DNA of 18,247 nucleotides from JAVBNC01 sp031551765 (lineage in GTDB: Bacteria > Desulfobacterota > Desulfovibrionia > Desulfovibrionales > Desulfovibrionaceae): NCBI GenBank assembly GCA_031551765.1, contig JAVBNC010000064.1:1-18247 (forward strand), given 5' to 3'. The first letter of the stretch is position 1, and every line of letters starts with the position of its first letter. Of the stretch, positions 1-6,285 are shown piece by piece. Below the pieces are notes generated by a model that was not told the origin of the DNA, did no database searches, and saw only the letters and a program-made list of their open reading frames with translations. A program made the translations under genes and the position numbers.

Positions 1-92
1 AAAGTTCTTTGGAAGAGGGATGGGGGTCCGGGGGCAGGGCGAAACCATTCTTCCAAGAAAGGTTTATCCCTTCCCCCGGGCGTGGCGTCAGC
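1..92. repeat. Dispersed extragenic repeat family R2, copy A
   Basis: This stretch starts AAAGTTCTTTGG, runs through a G-rich ATGGGGGTCCGGGGG core and ends CTTCCCCCGGGCGTGGCGTCAGC. The same order of motifs recurs near 13589 and 18102. It sits directly behind the 3' end of the HD-domain gene on the minus strand, and its last conserved block (GCGTCAGC) lies 6 nt from that gene's stop codon. The G-rich and C-rich halves can fold on each other, so it could end transcription in either direction, but there is no clean U-tract. Its left edge is cut by the window start. Confidence 0.7.
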
Positions 93-98
93 GCTCCC

Positions 99-626
99 TC
101 AGGACATGGCGCCAATAGCCAAAATCAGGAACTGGTCCAGGGGCAGGTCCAGGCGTTCGCATTCTTTGATGCGTTCGCGGCTGACGTTGGCGGCAAAGGC
201 TTTGTCTTTCATTTTCTTTTTCAGGCTGGAGGCCTGCATGCCTTCCATGCCCGTGGGGCGGACCAAGGCGGCGGCGTTTACCAGTCCGGTGACGGTTTCC
301 GCGGCGCGCAGGGCGAAATCCAGGCGGGATACAGGCTCCACGCCCGTGCATTCGCTGTTGTGGGCTTTGACGGCGGCCAGGACTTCCGGCGGAACTTGGC
401 CGTTTAAGATGCCTTCGGCTTGCAGGCCGTGCTGTTCAGGGTGGTCTTTGGTCTGAGGGTAATCCACGTCGTGCACCAGGCCGGCCAGGCCCCAGAGTTC
501 GGGGTCTTCGCTGAAATGGGCGGCCAGGGCGCGCATGACGGCTTCCGAGGCCAGGGCGTGCTGCACCATGTGCGGTTCCGGGTTCTGGGCCTGGACAAGG
601 GCGAGGGCTTGGTCGCGATTCAGCAT
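99..626 (-). CDS. HD-domain protein (predicted phosphohydrolase)
   Basis: 175 residues. It looks like a small single-domain member of the HD superfamily (HDIG-like predicted hydrolases): His23 sits in a QHALASEAVMRAL helix, His52-Asp53 is the HD pair in GLVHDVDYP, and a third motif lies around KAHN (His89). Family members usually carry an Asp in the AAD-x-x-TGL helix; here it is Glu110 (AAETVTGL), so one metal ligand may be altered. The start was chosen at the ATG at 626 because TAAAGGAG stands 6 nt upstream; the frame is open further upstream, but only inside larC. The gene starts 11 bp after the larC stop, and the Shine-Dalgarno overlaps that stop codon, so the two are very likely co-transcribed and possibly translationally coupled. 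The protein is predicted cytoplasmic. The substrate is unknown: HD proteins of this kind act on phosphate esters or nucleotides, but nothing here identifies which. Confidence 0.85.
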   Translation of the reverse strand: MLNRDQALALVQAQNPEPHMVQHALASEAVMRALAAHFSEDPELWGLAGLVHDVDYPQTKDHPEQHGLQAEGILNGQVPPEVLAAVKAHNSECTGVEPVSRLDFALRAAETVTGLVNAAALVRPTGMEGMQASSLKKKMKDKAFAANVSRERIKECERLDLPLDQFLILAIGAMS

Positions 627-637
627 GGTCCGCTCCT

Positions 638-1567
638 TTACTCGCCGTTGTACTGCTTGCCGTAGGCGAAAATGGCGCCGTTGGGCACGTCGGGAAAAAC
701 CTTGCTGCCGTAAACCAGGGCTTCTTTTTCCAGGACCATGGGCGGCCAGGGGCCGAATTCCGCGCCAAAGGCTTTCAAGAGGGCCAGACCGGTGGGCGTG
801 ACGGTTTCGCCGCAGGAAGCGATGCCGTGCACGGGCACGCCACGCAGCAGTTTCAGCACGGCCGGGGCCGGGGAGTGGAGCAGGCCGTGGGCGCAGCGGA
901 TGGTGCCGTCGCAAAGCGGGAGCGCGCCGCAGACGAAACGGTCCGGGGCCAGTTCCGCGAACAGGGCGGCGGCCAGGCAGGTATCCAGCACGCTGTCCAG
1001 CGCGCCCACTTCGTGGAAGCTGACCTCGGAAGCCGTCTTGCCGTGCACGCCGCCTTCGGCTTCCGCAAGAACGGTGAACGCGGCAGCGGCCAGGCCCTTG
1101 GCTTTTTCGCTCATGGCGCTTTTTTCGATAAGGCCCAGAATGTCCGTCAGGGTGCGGTGGGCGTGCTCGTGGGGCAGGGAAACCCGGCTGATCCAGCCGC
1201 CCACCTCGTTCAAGGAGTGGGCTTCCACTTTCAGGCCGCCCGCCAGTTCCGGCAGGCCGATGGAGGCGATATGCGCGTCGATGGCCGCCTGGTCCGCCTC
1301 CAGCATGCGGGCCAGGCCCGCGACCATGATGTCGCCGGAAATGCCCGTGCCGGGCCGCAGCACCAGCACGCTGCCTTCGGCCGCGCGGCCGTGGCCCTGG
1401 TGGTTATGGTGTCCGTGATCGTGATCATGACTGTGGTCATGCCCGTGGCTGTGGGCGTGGTCATGATGGTGGTCATGCTCATGGTGGTGATGCTCATGCC
1501 CTTCGTGGCCGTGGGCAGGCTTGTGCTTCTTTTTTTCGTCGTGTTTGCGTTCGGTATCATGATGCAT
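638..1567 (-). CDS. larC: LarC-family nickel protein (LarC1-like) with histidine-rich N-terminus
   Basis: 309 residues. LarC inserts nickel into the pincer cofactor of lactate racemase and related LarA-type enzymes. Residues 1-59 contain 27 histidines in HxH and HHHH runs, an evident metal-binding tail. The LarC (DUF111) core then begins with TGISGDIMVAGL (about 74-85), followed by SFHEVGALDS (183-192), LPLCDGT...CAHGLLHSPAPAVLKLL and the conserved GETVTPTGLALLKAFG. The protein ends soon after this. Full-length LarC proteins are about 400 residues or more, so the C-terminal LarC2 domain, which binds CTP and metal, is missing; it resembles the separate LarC1 product described in Lactobacillus. 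The ATG at 1567 has GAGGAG 8 nt upstream; an in-frame TTG seven codons earlier lies in the Shine-Dalgarno and is unlikely. No larA, larB or larE is in the window. It lies between selD and the HD gene on the same strand. Nickel storage or delivery to another enzyme is an alternative role. Confidence 0.85.
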   Translation of the reverse strand: MHHDTERKHDEKKKHKPAHGHEGHEHHHHEHDHHHDHAHSHGHDHSHDHDHGHHNHQGHGRAAEGSVLVLRPGTGISGDIMVAGLARMLEADQAAIDAHIASIGLPELAGGLKVEAHSLNEVGGWISRVSLPHEHAHRTLTDILGLIEKSAMSEKAKGLAAAAFTVLAEAEGGVHGKTASEVSFHEVGALDSVLDTCLAAALFAELAPDRFVCGALPLCDGTIRCAHGLLHSPAPAVLKLLRGVPVHGIASCGETVTPTGLALLKAFGAEFGPWPPMVLEKEALVYGSKVFPDVPNGAIFAYGKQYNGE

Positions 1568-1738
1568 GGATAATGCTCCTCTTTTCAAATCAGCGGCGAG
1601 GCCGCGAGCGCGGACAGAAGCGCGCTACCTATCACAACCACCCTGAATGGGTTCCAAGGGGCGTGCCCCTTGGCGGGTGCAGGGCAGCGCCCTGCTCTCA
1701 TTCTTAATTGGCTTCGACAAATTTGCCTTTGCTCTTCG
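1568..1738. other. Intergenic segment between selD and larC
   Basis: 171 bp between the selD stop and the larC start. Most of it is repeat R1 copy 1 (1639-1730). The remaining roughly 70 bp next to larC holds the larC Shine-Dalgarno and GC-rich DNA in which I see no promoter with a convincing -35/-10 pair. Whether selD and larC share a transcript therefore depends on whether the repeat terminates transcription. Confidence 0.6.
1639..1730 (-). repeat. Dispersed extragenic repeat family R1, copy 1
   Basis: Read on the minus strand, this begins AAAGGCAAATTTGTCGAAGCC eight nt after the selD stop codon. It contains two hairpins: GCAGGGC-GCT-GCCCTGC and CCAAGGGGC-AC-GCCCCTTGG. It then ends near CCCATTCAGGGTGGT. 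A closely matching 93-bp copy lies at 17788-17880 on the opposite strand, again straight after a stop codon. The hairpins and placement suggest a 3'-end element (terminator, mRNA 3'-end stabiliser or REP-like repeat). Confidence 0.85.
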
Positions 1739-2806
1739 CTACTCCAAAAGCAAGCGCGGCCCGTCGCCATCCGGCAGCACTTCGCCGACGACGCGAGCCA
1801 GATCCCCGGCGTCCGTCAGGAAACTCTGGGCTTCCGCCACTTGGGCGGGCGGCACGGCCAGGAGCAGGCCGCCGGACGTTTGGGCGTCAAAGGCCAGATC
1901 CACCAGCAGCGGGTTCACGCCGGGCGCGACGCCGGTCAGGAGCGAGGCATGGTTGCGGTTGGCGTGGCTGCCTTCCGGCAGCAGGCCGCAGTCGGCCAGT
2001 TCCAGGGCGCGGGGCAGGATGGGCAGCTCGCTGACGTGCAGACGGACGCGGACCTTGGAGGCCCTGGCCATTTCCAGGGCGTGGCCGCCCAGGCCGAAGC
2101 CGGTGATATCCGTGGCGGCTCGCAGGCGCAATCGCTGGATCAGCGCGCCGCCGGAAGCGTTGAGGCGGCCGCAGCAGCGGATAAGCTCCCGCTCGCAGGC
2201 TTCGTGGCCGTCCCATTTTGTTTTGACGGCCAGGGAGAGAATGCCCGTGCCCAGCGGTTTGGTGAGTATGAGTCGGTGGCCGGGGATGAGGCCGGTGTTG
2301 GCGGCGAAAAAGCCTGCGTCTATCAGGCCGGTGACGGAGAGGCCGTATTTAAGCTCCTCGTCGCGCACGGTGTGGCCGCCGGCCAGGGCGGCCCCGGCTT
2401 CCGCCAGGGCGTCCGCGCCGCCTTGGAGTATGGCGCGCAGGGTCTCCAGGGGAAAGGCGCAGGCCGGGAAACAGGCGATGTTCATGGCCGTCCAGGGCTG
2501 GCCGCCCATGGCGTAGACGTCGGAAAGCGCGTTGGCCGCCGCGATGCGGCCGAAATGGTAGGGATCGTTGACCATGGGCGTGAGAAAGTCCAGCGTCTGC
2601 ACCAGGGCTTTGCCCTGAGGCACGCGAACAATGGCGGCGTCTTCGTTGCAGCCGTGTCCGGTAAGGATACGGTCCTGCGCCGCCTGGGGCACGGCAAGGC
2701 CGGCCAGCATACGCTCCAGGTCCCCTGGCGCTGTTTTGGCGGCTCAACCCGCGAAGCGGGCCGCATCCACCAGGCGCGGGGAGGGAGCGGGGGAAGTGCG
2801 CGTCAT
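1739..2806 (-). CDS. selD: Selenide, water dikinase (selenophosphate synthase), selenocysteine-containing
   Basis: 355 residues if the in-frame TGA at 2744-2746 is read as selenocysteine (Sec21). SelD makes selenophosphate from selenide and ATP, the selenium donor for Sec-tRNA. The N-terminus reads ...RFAG-Sec-AAK-TAPGDLERML, aligning with GCGCK of E. coli SelD: Sec21 replaces catalytic Cys17, Lys24 matches Lys20, and the second Cys is Ala. Further family motifs are NEDAAIV (about 54-60), TLDFLTPMVNDPYHFGRIAA (71-90), NALSDVYAMGG, ALAGGHT, DITGFGLGGHALEMA and DAQTSGGLLLAV; length is normal for SelD (E. coli 347). The ATG at 2806 has AAGGA 6 nt upstream; another ATG two codons earlier touches the Shine-Dalgarno. 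Stopping at the TGA and restarting at Met33 would delete the catalytic loop. The gene heads a minus-strand group with larC and the HD gene. Being a selenoprotein, its level may respond to its own product. Confidence 0.96.
2716..2746 (-). promoter_or_regulatory. Sec-coding TGA with bacterial SECIS-like hairpin
   Basis: The TGA occupies 2744-2746. Twenty nt downstream on the minus strand, CCAGG-GGA-CCTGG (2728-2716) can form a 5-bp stem with a 3-nt loop whose first base is G. Extra pairs are possible below after one mismatch. This matches the general rule for bacterial SECIS elements, a small stem-loop inside the coding region with a G at the start of its apical loop about 16-37 nt after UGA. 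SelB would bind it to deliver Sec-tRNA. The fold was made by eye. Confidence 0.7.
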
Positions 2807-2996
2807 GGTCATTCCTTAAATGGTGTCGGCAAACGGCGGCAAGCGGCCGCGTTCCCCCATGCCTGTACTGGGAAAGCGGCTTTGAGGCAAGCTGAATGCG
2901 GGGCTGGCTATTATCCGCGATTCGGTGTAGAAGCGCAGCGCTCCGGGTGGGCCGGGGCCGCGGCATGCCCGTGAAACCAGACGACGTGAGCGCGGT

Positions 2997-3737
2997 ATGG
3001 CTATGAGCCGCTTGATGTTTTCCCCTGTCCGGCGTTTCCGGCTTTCTCTTGTGCTGTTGTGCGTGGCGACCCTGTTTTTGGGCGGCTGCGTCACTGATTT
3101 TTGGGAGTCGCTTTTCCCTCCGCCTCCTTTATACGCGACCCGGCCCGTGCCGGCGGAAGTGTTCGCGCCGGAGGTGCTGGAAGCGTTTTACCGGGCCGAA
3201 CCCGACCCGGCTCCCGTCACCAGGGTGAGCGTCAGCCCGGAAGGCAAAGTGGAACCGGGCGGGGAACTGCTGCCGGAAGACTACCAGCCTGAATCCTACG
3301 GCTCGGAACTATGGCGCCGCCTGGACCTGCGCAGCTTTCCTTCCCTGCTTTACGTTCCGGACAAGGATGAGCCCGTAACCCACGCCACAGCCGCCTGGTC
3401 CGTGGATTTGGGGGAAAAGACCAACTGCGCTCTCAGCACGTCCTACGCCGGCTGCACCTACCGGGTGGTGGCCACCTTTGACTACAGCGGCAAGGGCAAC
3501 AGGGACTGGCTGGTGCTGTCCACCGAACAGCTGCACCGGGATGAAAGCCTGGTGCTGGTGCTCTGGCTGCTGGTGAAGAACCCCCAGGCGCAGGGCCCGC
3601 TGCAAGCCGAGCTTTTGGGCGTGGAAGAGCGGCGCGGCCTTGGCGGTTCCGGCTCCATCATGAACGGCGCGGCGGCCAAGGAAAAAATCGTGGAGTTGCG
3701 CGCGGCTTTGAGGTTGCCTCCCCTGCCGCAGCCCTGA
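2997..3737 (+). CDS. Putative lipoprotein, unknown function
   Basis: 246 residues. It starts with a basic segment (RRFR, 12-15), a hydrophobic stretch and a lipobox LGGC with the lipidated Cys at 31, so a signal-peptidase II lipoprotein is predicted. The residue after Cys is Val, so there is no Asp inner-membrane retention signal; outer membrane or periplasmic face is possible. The body is proline- and glutamate-rich at first (PPPPLYATRPVPAEVFAPE), then looks like a compact domain with two cysteines (NCALSTSYAGCTY, about 142-154) and a hydrophobic LVLVLWLLV segment near 187. I recognise no family. Two ATGs are possible (2997 and 3003), and neither has a strong Shine-Dalgarno (a GTGAG lies upstream). 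It is divergent from selD and followed at a distance by another unknown gene on the same strand. Its function is not inferable from sequence alone. Confidence 0.75.
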   Translation: MAMSRLMFSPVRRFRLSLVLLCVATLFLGGCVTDFWESLFPPPPLYATRPVPAEVFAPEVLEAFYRAEPDPAPVTRVSVSPEGKVEPGGELLPEDYQPESYGSELWRRLDLRSFPSLLYVPDKDEPVTHATAAWSVDLGEKTNCALSTSYAGCTYRVVATFDYSGKGNRDWLVLSTEQLHRDESLVLVLWLLVKNPQAQGPLQAELLGVEERRGLGGSGSIMNGAAAKEKIVELRAALRLPPLPQP

Positions 3738-3771
3738 ACACTTTCCGTGCTGTTTTCCGTCTGTAAGGGCA

Positions 3772-3808
3772 CTGTTGTTTCCGCCGTTTGACGGAGACGA
3801 AGCAACAG
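3772..3808 (+). terminator. Imperfect hairpin downstream of the lipoprotein gene
   Basis: CTGTTG (3772-3777) pairs with CAACAG (3803-3808); inside this, TTTC/GAAG and CCG/CGG can pair around a bulge. It lies 35 nt after the lipoprotein stop codon. There is no U-tract, so termination is uncertain; it may only protect the mRNA 3' end. Confidence 0.3.
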
Positions 3809-3866
3809 GGTAAGCTATATTCCGGCTTTTTCACAATGCGTGCGGCCTTGATGGAGCGGGTTGCGA

Positions 3867-3915
3867 GCCGGGGAATGCGGATTGGCGCTTTCCCCGGCCG
3901 GAAGGCCGTTTTTTT
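3867..3915 (+). promoter_or_regulatory. Candidate transcription attenuator leader (antiterminator/terminator pair)
   Basis: CGGCC-GGAA-GGCCG (3895-3908) followed by seven T (3909-3915) has the form of an intrinsic terminator. Its left arm is shared with a longer alternative stem: GCCGGGGAA (3867-3875) pairs perfectly with TTCCCCGGC (3890-3898). The two helices exclude each other. The element lies 72 nt before the GTG of the next gene, where an attenuator would act. What would switch it is not visible, and a plain weak terminator for the upstream lipoprotein transcript is the alternative. Confidence 0.4.
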
Positions 3916-3987
3916 AAGGTTTCTCTTTCATGATTCCGGCTGCGCGTCCACAACGGCTTTGGCCGTTCGCCGGGCCGTGGAGATTGC

Positions 3988-4725
3988 GTGAAACTGGAAT
4001 TGCGTCTGGAATATCCCCACTGGGCCTCCCTGGATGAGCTGGCCGAAGAGCTGGCGCCTTTGAGCGTTCTGCTGGGGGGAATTTTTCCGGATCTTGCCTG
4101 CACCTTGCGGGTGTTTTTGCGCTGCCTTCCCGAACCGCCGTCTTCCCGCCTTTCTCCCGTGCCGGTTGGCGATGATATGCTGATTGTGGACGTGACCGTG
4201 CCGGAACAGGAACTGCTCCCGCTGCGCCATGATCTGGACGCCCAGCGCTCGCTGTTCGCCCGCTTTCTGTTCCCCGCCCTTGCGGACGCCGTGGACTTGC
4301 GGCGCGGCACAATGCCCTGCCTGAACGCCGTGGCGGACGAGCTGCTCTGGACCATCAAGGACTGGTGCGCGGACAACGCCTGGCTGGACCTGGTGGAAGT
4401 GCAGGAAAAAATCCGGCGCATGGTGGATTGCCTTGCCCGGGAGGATGCGCGGGGTTTCACCGAACTGAACCGCCTGGGCCGGGCCAGCTACGAAGGGGTG
4501 ACGGCCGTCCTGGCGGAGCACAAACAGCCGCCTCTGGCCCCTCTGCCGGCGGAGGCTTTTCTGCACAGCCGTGTCTATGTGGTACGGGGCATACGGGATA
4601 CGTTGGACATGGTGGTTCCGGCCTGGGTGAGGGAACAGGGCCAGAGCGGCTATTCTTTTATTTTTTCCTGCCGCCGCGAAGGTAAGGACTGGCTGCTGAG
4701 CCTGGATGACTTTTTGCTGCTGTAG
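3988..4725 (+). CDS. Hypothetical protein, unknown function
   Basis: 245 residues starting at a GTG with GGAG 5 nt upstream. No signal peptide and no membrane segment are evident, so it is probably cytoplasmic. The protein is acidic and leucine-rich with mixed helices and strands: an N-terminal part (MKLELRLEYPHWASLDELAEEL), a predicted strand MLIVDVTVP near 64-72, a helical middle (WLDLVEVQEKIRRMVDCLARE, about 131-151) and a C-terminal stretch YSFIFSCRREGKDWLLSLDDF. Codon use matches neighbouring real genes. I do not recognise a family or any catalytic motif. A possible attenuator precedes it, and a short open frame in another register ends in a TGA overlapping its GTG. It is convergent with the DUF401 gene, with only 10 bp between the stop codons. 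Confidence 0.75.
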   Translation: MKLELRLEYPHWASLDELAEELAPLSVLLGGIFPDLACTLRVFLRCLPEPPSSRLSPVPVGDDMLIVDVTVPEQELLPLRHDLDAQRSLFARFLFPALADAVDLRRGTMPCLNAVADELLWTIKDWCADNAWLDLVEVQEKIRRMVDCLAREDARGFTELNRLGRASYEGVTAVLAEHKQPPLAPLPAEAFLHSRVYVVRGIRDTLDMVVPAWVREQGQSGYSFIFSCRREGKDWLLSLDDFLLL

Positions 4726-4745
4726 CGTTGACAGGCTACAGTTTT
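4720..4745. terminator. Shared hairpin between two convergent genes
   Basis: CTGTAGC (4720-4726) pairs with GCTACAG (4735-4741), loop of 8 nt, followed on the plus strand by TTTT. The left arm contains the TAG stop of the upstream plus-strand gene and the right arm contains the stop of the minus-strand DUF401 gene. It looks like a compact terminator for the plus strand; on the minus strand no U-tract follows at once. Confidence 0.5.
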
Positions 4746-6031
4746 GCTCCAAACGCGTGTAATACCGCCACATAAGCTACGGCCAGGCCGAACTGGATGG
4801 TGGCCGGGGTGGCCACGTTGCGCCACATGGTGGCAAAAGGCACGCGGAAAAATTCCGAAGTCACCACAAAGCAGGTGTGCACGGGCGAGGTCATCTGCCC
4901 CAAATTTCCCGCCACCAGCGCCAGCATGATCCAGCTCAGACGCTCGTCCTGCAACTGCATCTGGCTCAGCAGGCTGAGCAGCAGGGGAAAGGCCGCGCCC
5001 ACAAACCCGGCCATCAGCCCGGTGAGCACGCCGGTCAGAAGCGGCAGAAACACGAACAACGCCAGCAGCGCCGGCTTGCTTTCCGCGAACCCGGCCAGGG
5101 ACTCCACCACCTTGGCCGCCACAATCACGTCCTTGAACGCGAAAATGGCGAAGATGATCAGCAGCATCCAGGCCACTTGCTTTTTGAACAAAAGCTTGGG
5201 CAGCACGGAAACCGGCGTTTTGTTCTGCCAGAAAACCGTGACCACGGCGGCGGACAGGGAGACGATGAACGAGCCTTCCGCGGGCAGGTCAAAGCCCAGC
5301 ATTTCCGCCAGCACTGAAACCACGGGCGCTCCGGCCAGGGAGACGAATATGGGCAGGCCTTCCAGCAGCACGGCGCCCAGGGGGCGGCGGGGCGGCGTGT
5401 CCTTGTCCATTGCGGATTCGACGCGGATATCCCTGCGCAAGTAATACAGCCAGCCCACCACGACGCTGATGCCCACCACCGGGAAGGTGTAGTGCCAGAG
5501 TTCGGACATGGGAATGCCGGCCAGGTTGCAGGTCAGAATGTAGCCGGGGTAGAGGGGCCAGGAAATTTCCCAGATGTGGCGGAACCAGTAGTTGATCAGC
5601 CCCTTCTGCTCATCGTTCAGGGTGGTGCCCGCGGCTGTGTCGCGCACCATGGGGCAGGAGAAAATGGCCCCGCCCGGCATGGGCAGCAGGCCGATGAGCG
5701 CCGGGAAAAACGCCAGCCGCACCCGGGGGGAGCGCATGTACGCTTCCATGCCCGTCACCAGGCGGCGGCCCTGGCCGGTGTATTCCTGGGCGTCGGACAG
5801 CACCAGAATGCCCAGGATAATGGCCATGAGCAGCAGGAATTTTTCCGACAGCGCGGCGCGGCTCACAATGAACACAATGTCTGGCAGGGAAAGGCCGAAC
5901 AAGAGGCCGATGGCCAGCGCGCCCAGCAGAATGGAAATCCACAGGCCCCACTTGCGGGAGACTCCGAACAGAATCAGGCAGAAGCCGAGCAGTATTTTCG
6001 CCAGGGCGAGCAGGGTGGCCAGGGAGAACAT
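4736..6031 (-). CDS. DUF401 family integral membrane permease
   Basis: 431 residues, almost entirely hydrophobic, with roughly ten or more transmembrane helices. It belongs to the DUF401 family, which is distantly related to citrate/gluconate-type ion transporters. The diagnostic segment is LPMPGGAIFSCPMV (about 116-129), a re-entrant-loop-like motif between helices, followed by YWFRHIWEISWPLYPGYIL. Near the C-terminus, GNLGQMTSPVHTCFVVTSEFF is the corresponding second-half motif, as expected for an inverted-repeat transporter. The ATG at 6031 has AAAGGA 8 nt upstream. Length fits the family. The gene stands alone on its strand, divergent from the ABC binding-protein gene (254 bp apart) and convergent with a hypothetical gene. 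Substrate and direction of transport are unknown; an organic anion is a reasonable guess from fold relatives. Confidence 0.88.
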   Translation of the reverse strand: MFSLATLLALAKILLGFCLILFGVSRKWGLWISILLGALAIGLLFGLSLPDIVFIVSRAALSEKFLLLMAIILGILVLSDAQEYTGQGRRLVTGMEAYMRSPRVRLAFFPALIGLLPMPGGAIFSCPMVRDTAAGTTLNDEQKGLINYWFRHIWEISWPLYPGYILTCNLAGIPMSELWHYTFPVVGISVVVGWLYYLRRDIRVESAMDKDTPPRRPLGAVLLEGLPIFVSLAGAPVVSVLAEMLGFDLPAEGSFIVSLSAAVVTVFWQNKTPVSVLPKLLFKKQVAWMLLIIFAIFAFKDVIVAAKVVESLAGFAESKPALLALFVFLPLLTGVLTGLMAGFVGAAFPLLLSLLSQMQLQDERLSWIMLALVAGNLGQMTSPVHTCFVVTSEFFRVPFATMWRNVATPATIQFGLAVAYVAVLHAFGAKL

Positions 6032-6121
6032 GCGCGCAATCCTTTGGCGTCACCGGGCGCCGTCTTTTCGTAACGAAGCCCAGCTATATATGCTCCGCGC
6101 CATCGCGTACAGGCAAAATAT

Positions 6122-6164
6122 GGCAGGGAATTCCTTGCCGTGGCGCTTTCGTTTATGCTACATT
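6122..6164 (+). promoter_or_regulatory. Candidate promoter and operator upstream of the ABC binding-protein gene
   Basis: GGCAGGGAATTCCTTGCC (6122-6139) is a near-perfect 18-bp dyad with one mismatched pair. It overlaps the -35 region of two possible promoters, TTCCTT-17 bp-TATGCT (6131-6159) or TTGCCG-18 bp-TACATT (6135-6164). Neither is close to consensus. A repressor at the dyad would block RNA polymerase. It lies in the 254-bp divergent region, so it could also affect the DUF401 gene. Confidence 0.35.
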
Positions 6165-6285
6165 TCAGCGAATCGCGTGTTCATGCGTCCGCAAAAGATT
6201 TCGCTTCCGGCGCGGGCGTCTTCTTTGTTCAAAACGGTTTCCGCCCTTTTCCCGGGCACAACACAGGCACAGGAGGATTTTCGGC

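Noticed and set aside
2744..2746. TGA in selD as a nonsense mutation or pseudogene
   Set aside because: It lies exactly at the catalytic Cys/Sec position, the frame before it fits the family, and a SECIS-like hairpin follows.
1670..2974. Long plus-strand open frame antisense to selD
   Set aside because: Composition is that of a high-GC shadow, with no family similarity; the minus strand encodes a complete SelD.
2807..2996. tRNA-Sec (selC) between selD and the lipoprotein gene
   Set aside because: I could not fold a cloverleaf or find an acceptor/T-arm pair in this interval.
3788..3991. Small plus-strand protein ending in GTGA overlap with the 3988 gene
   Set aside because: No Shine-Dalgarno at any of its starts, and it runs through the terminator-like stems. 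Kept only as a possible leader peptide in the attenuator finding.
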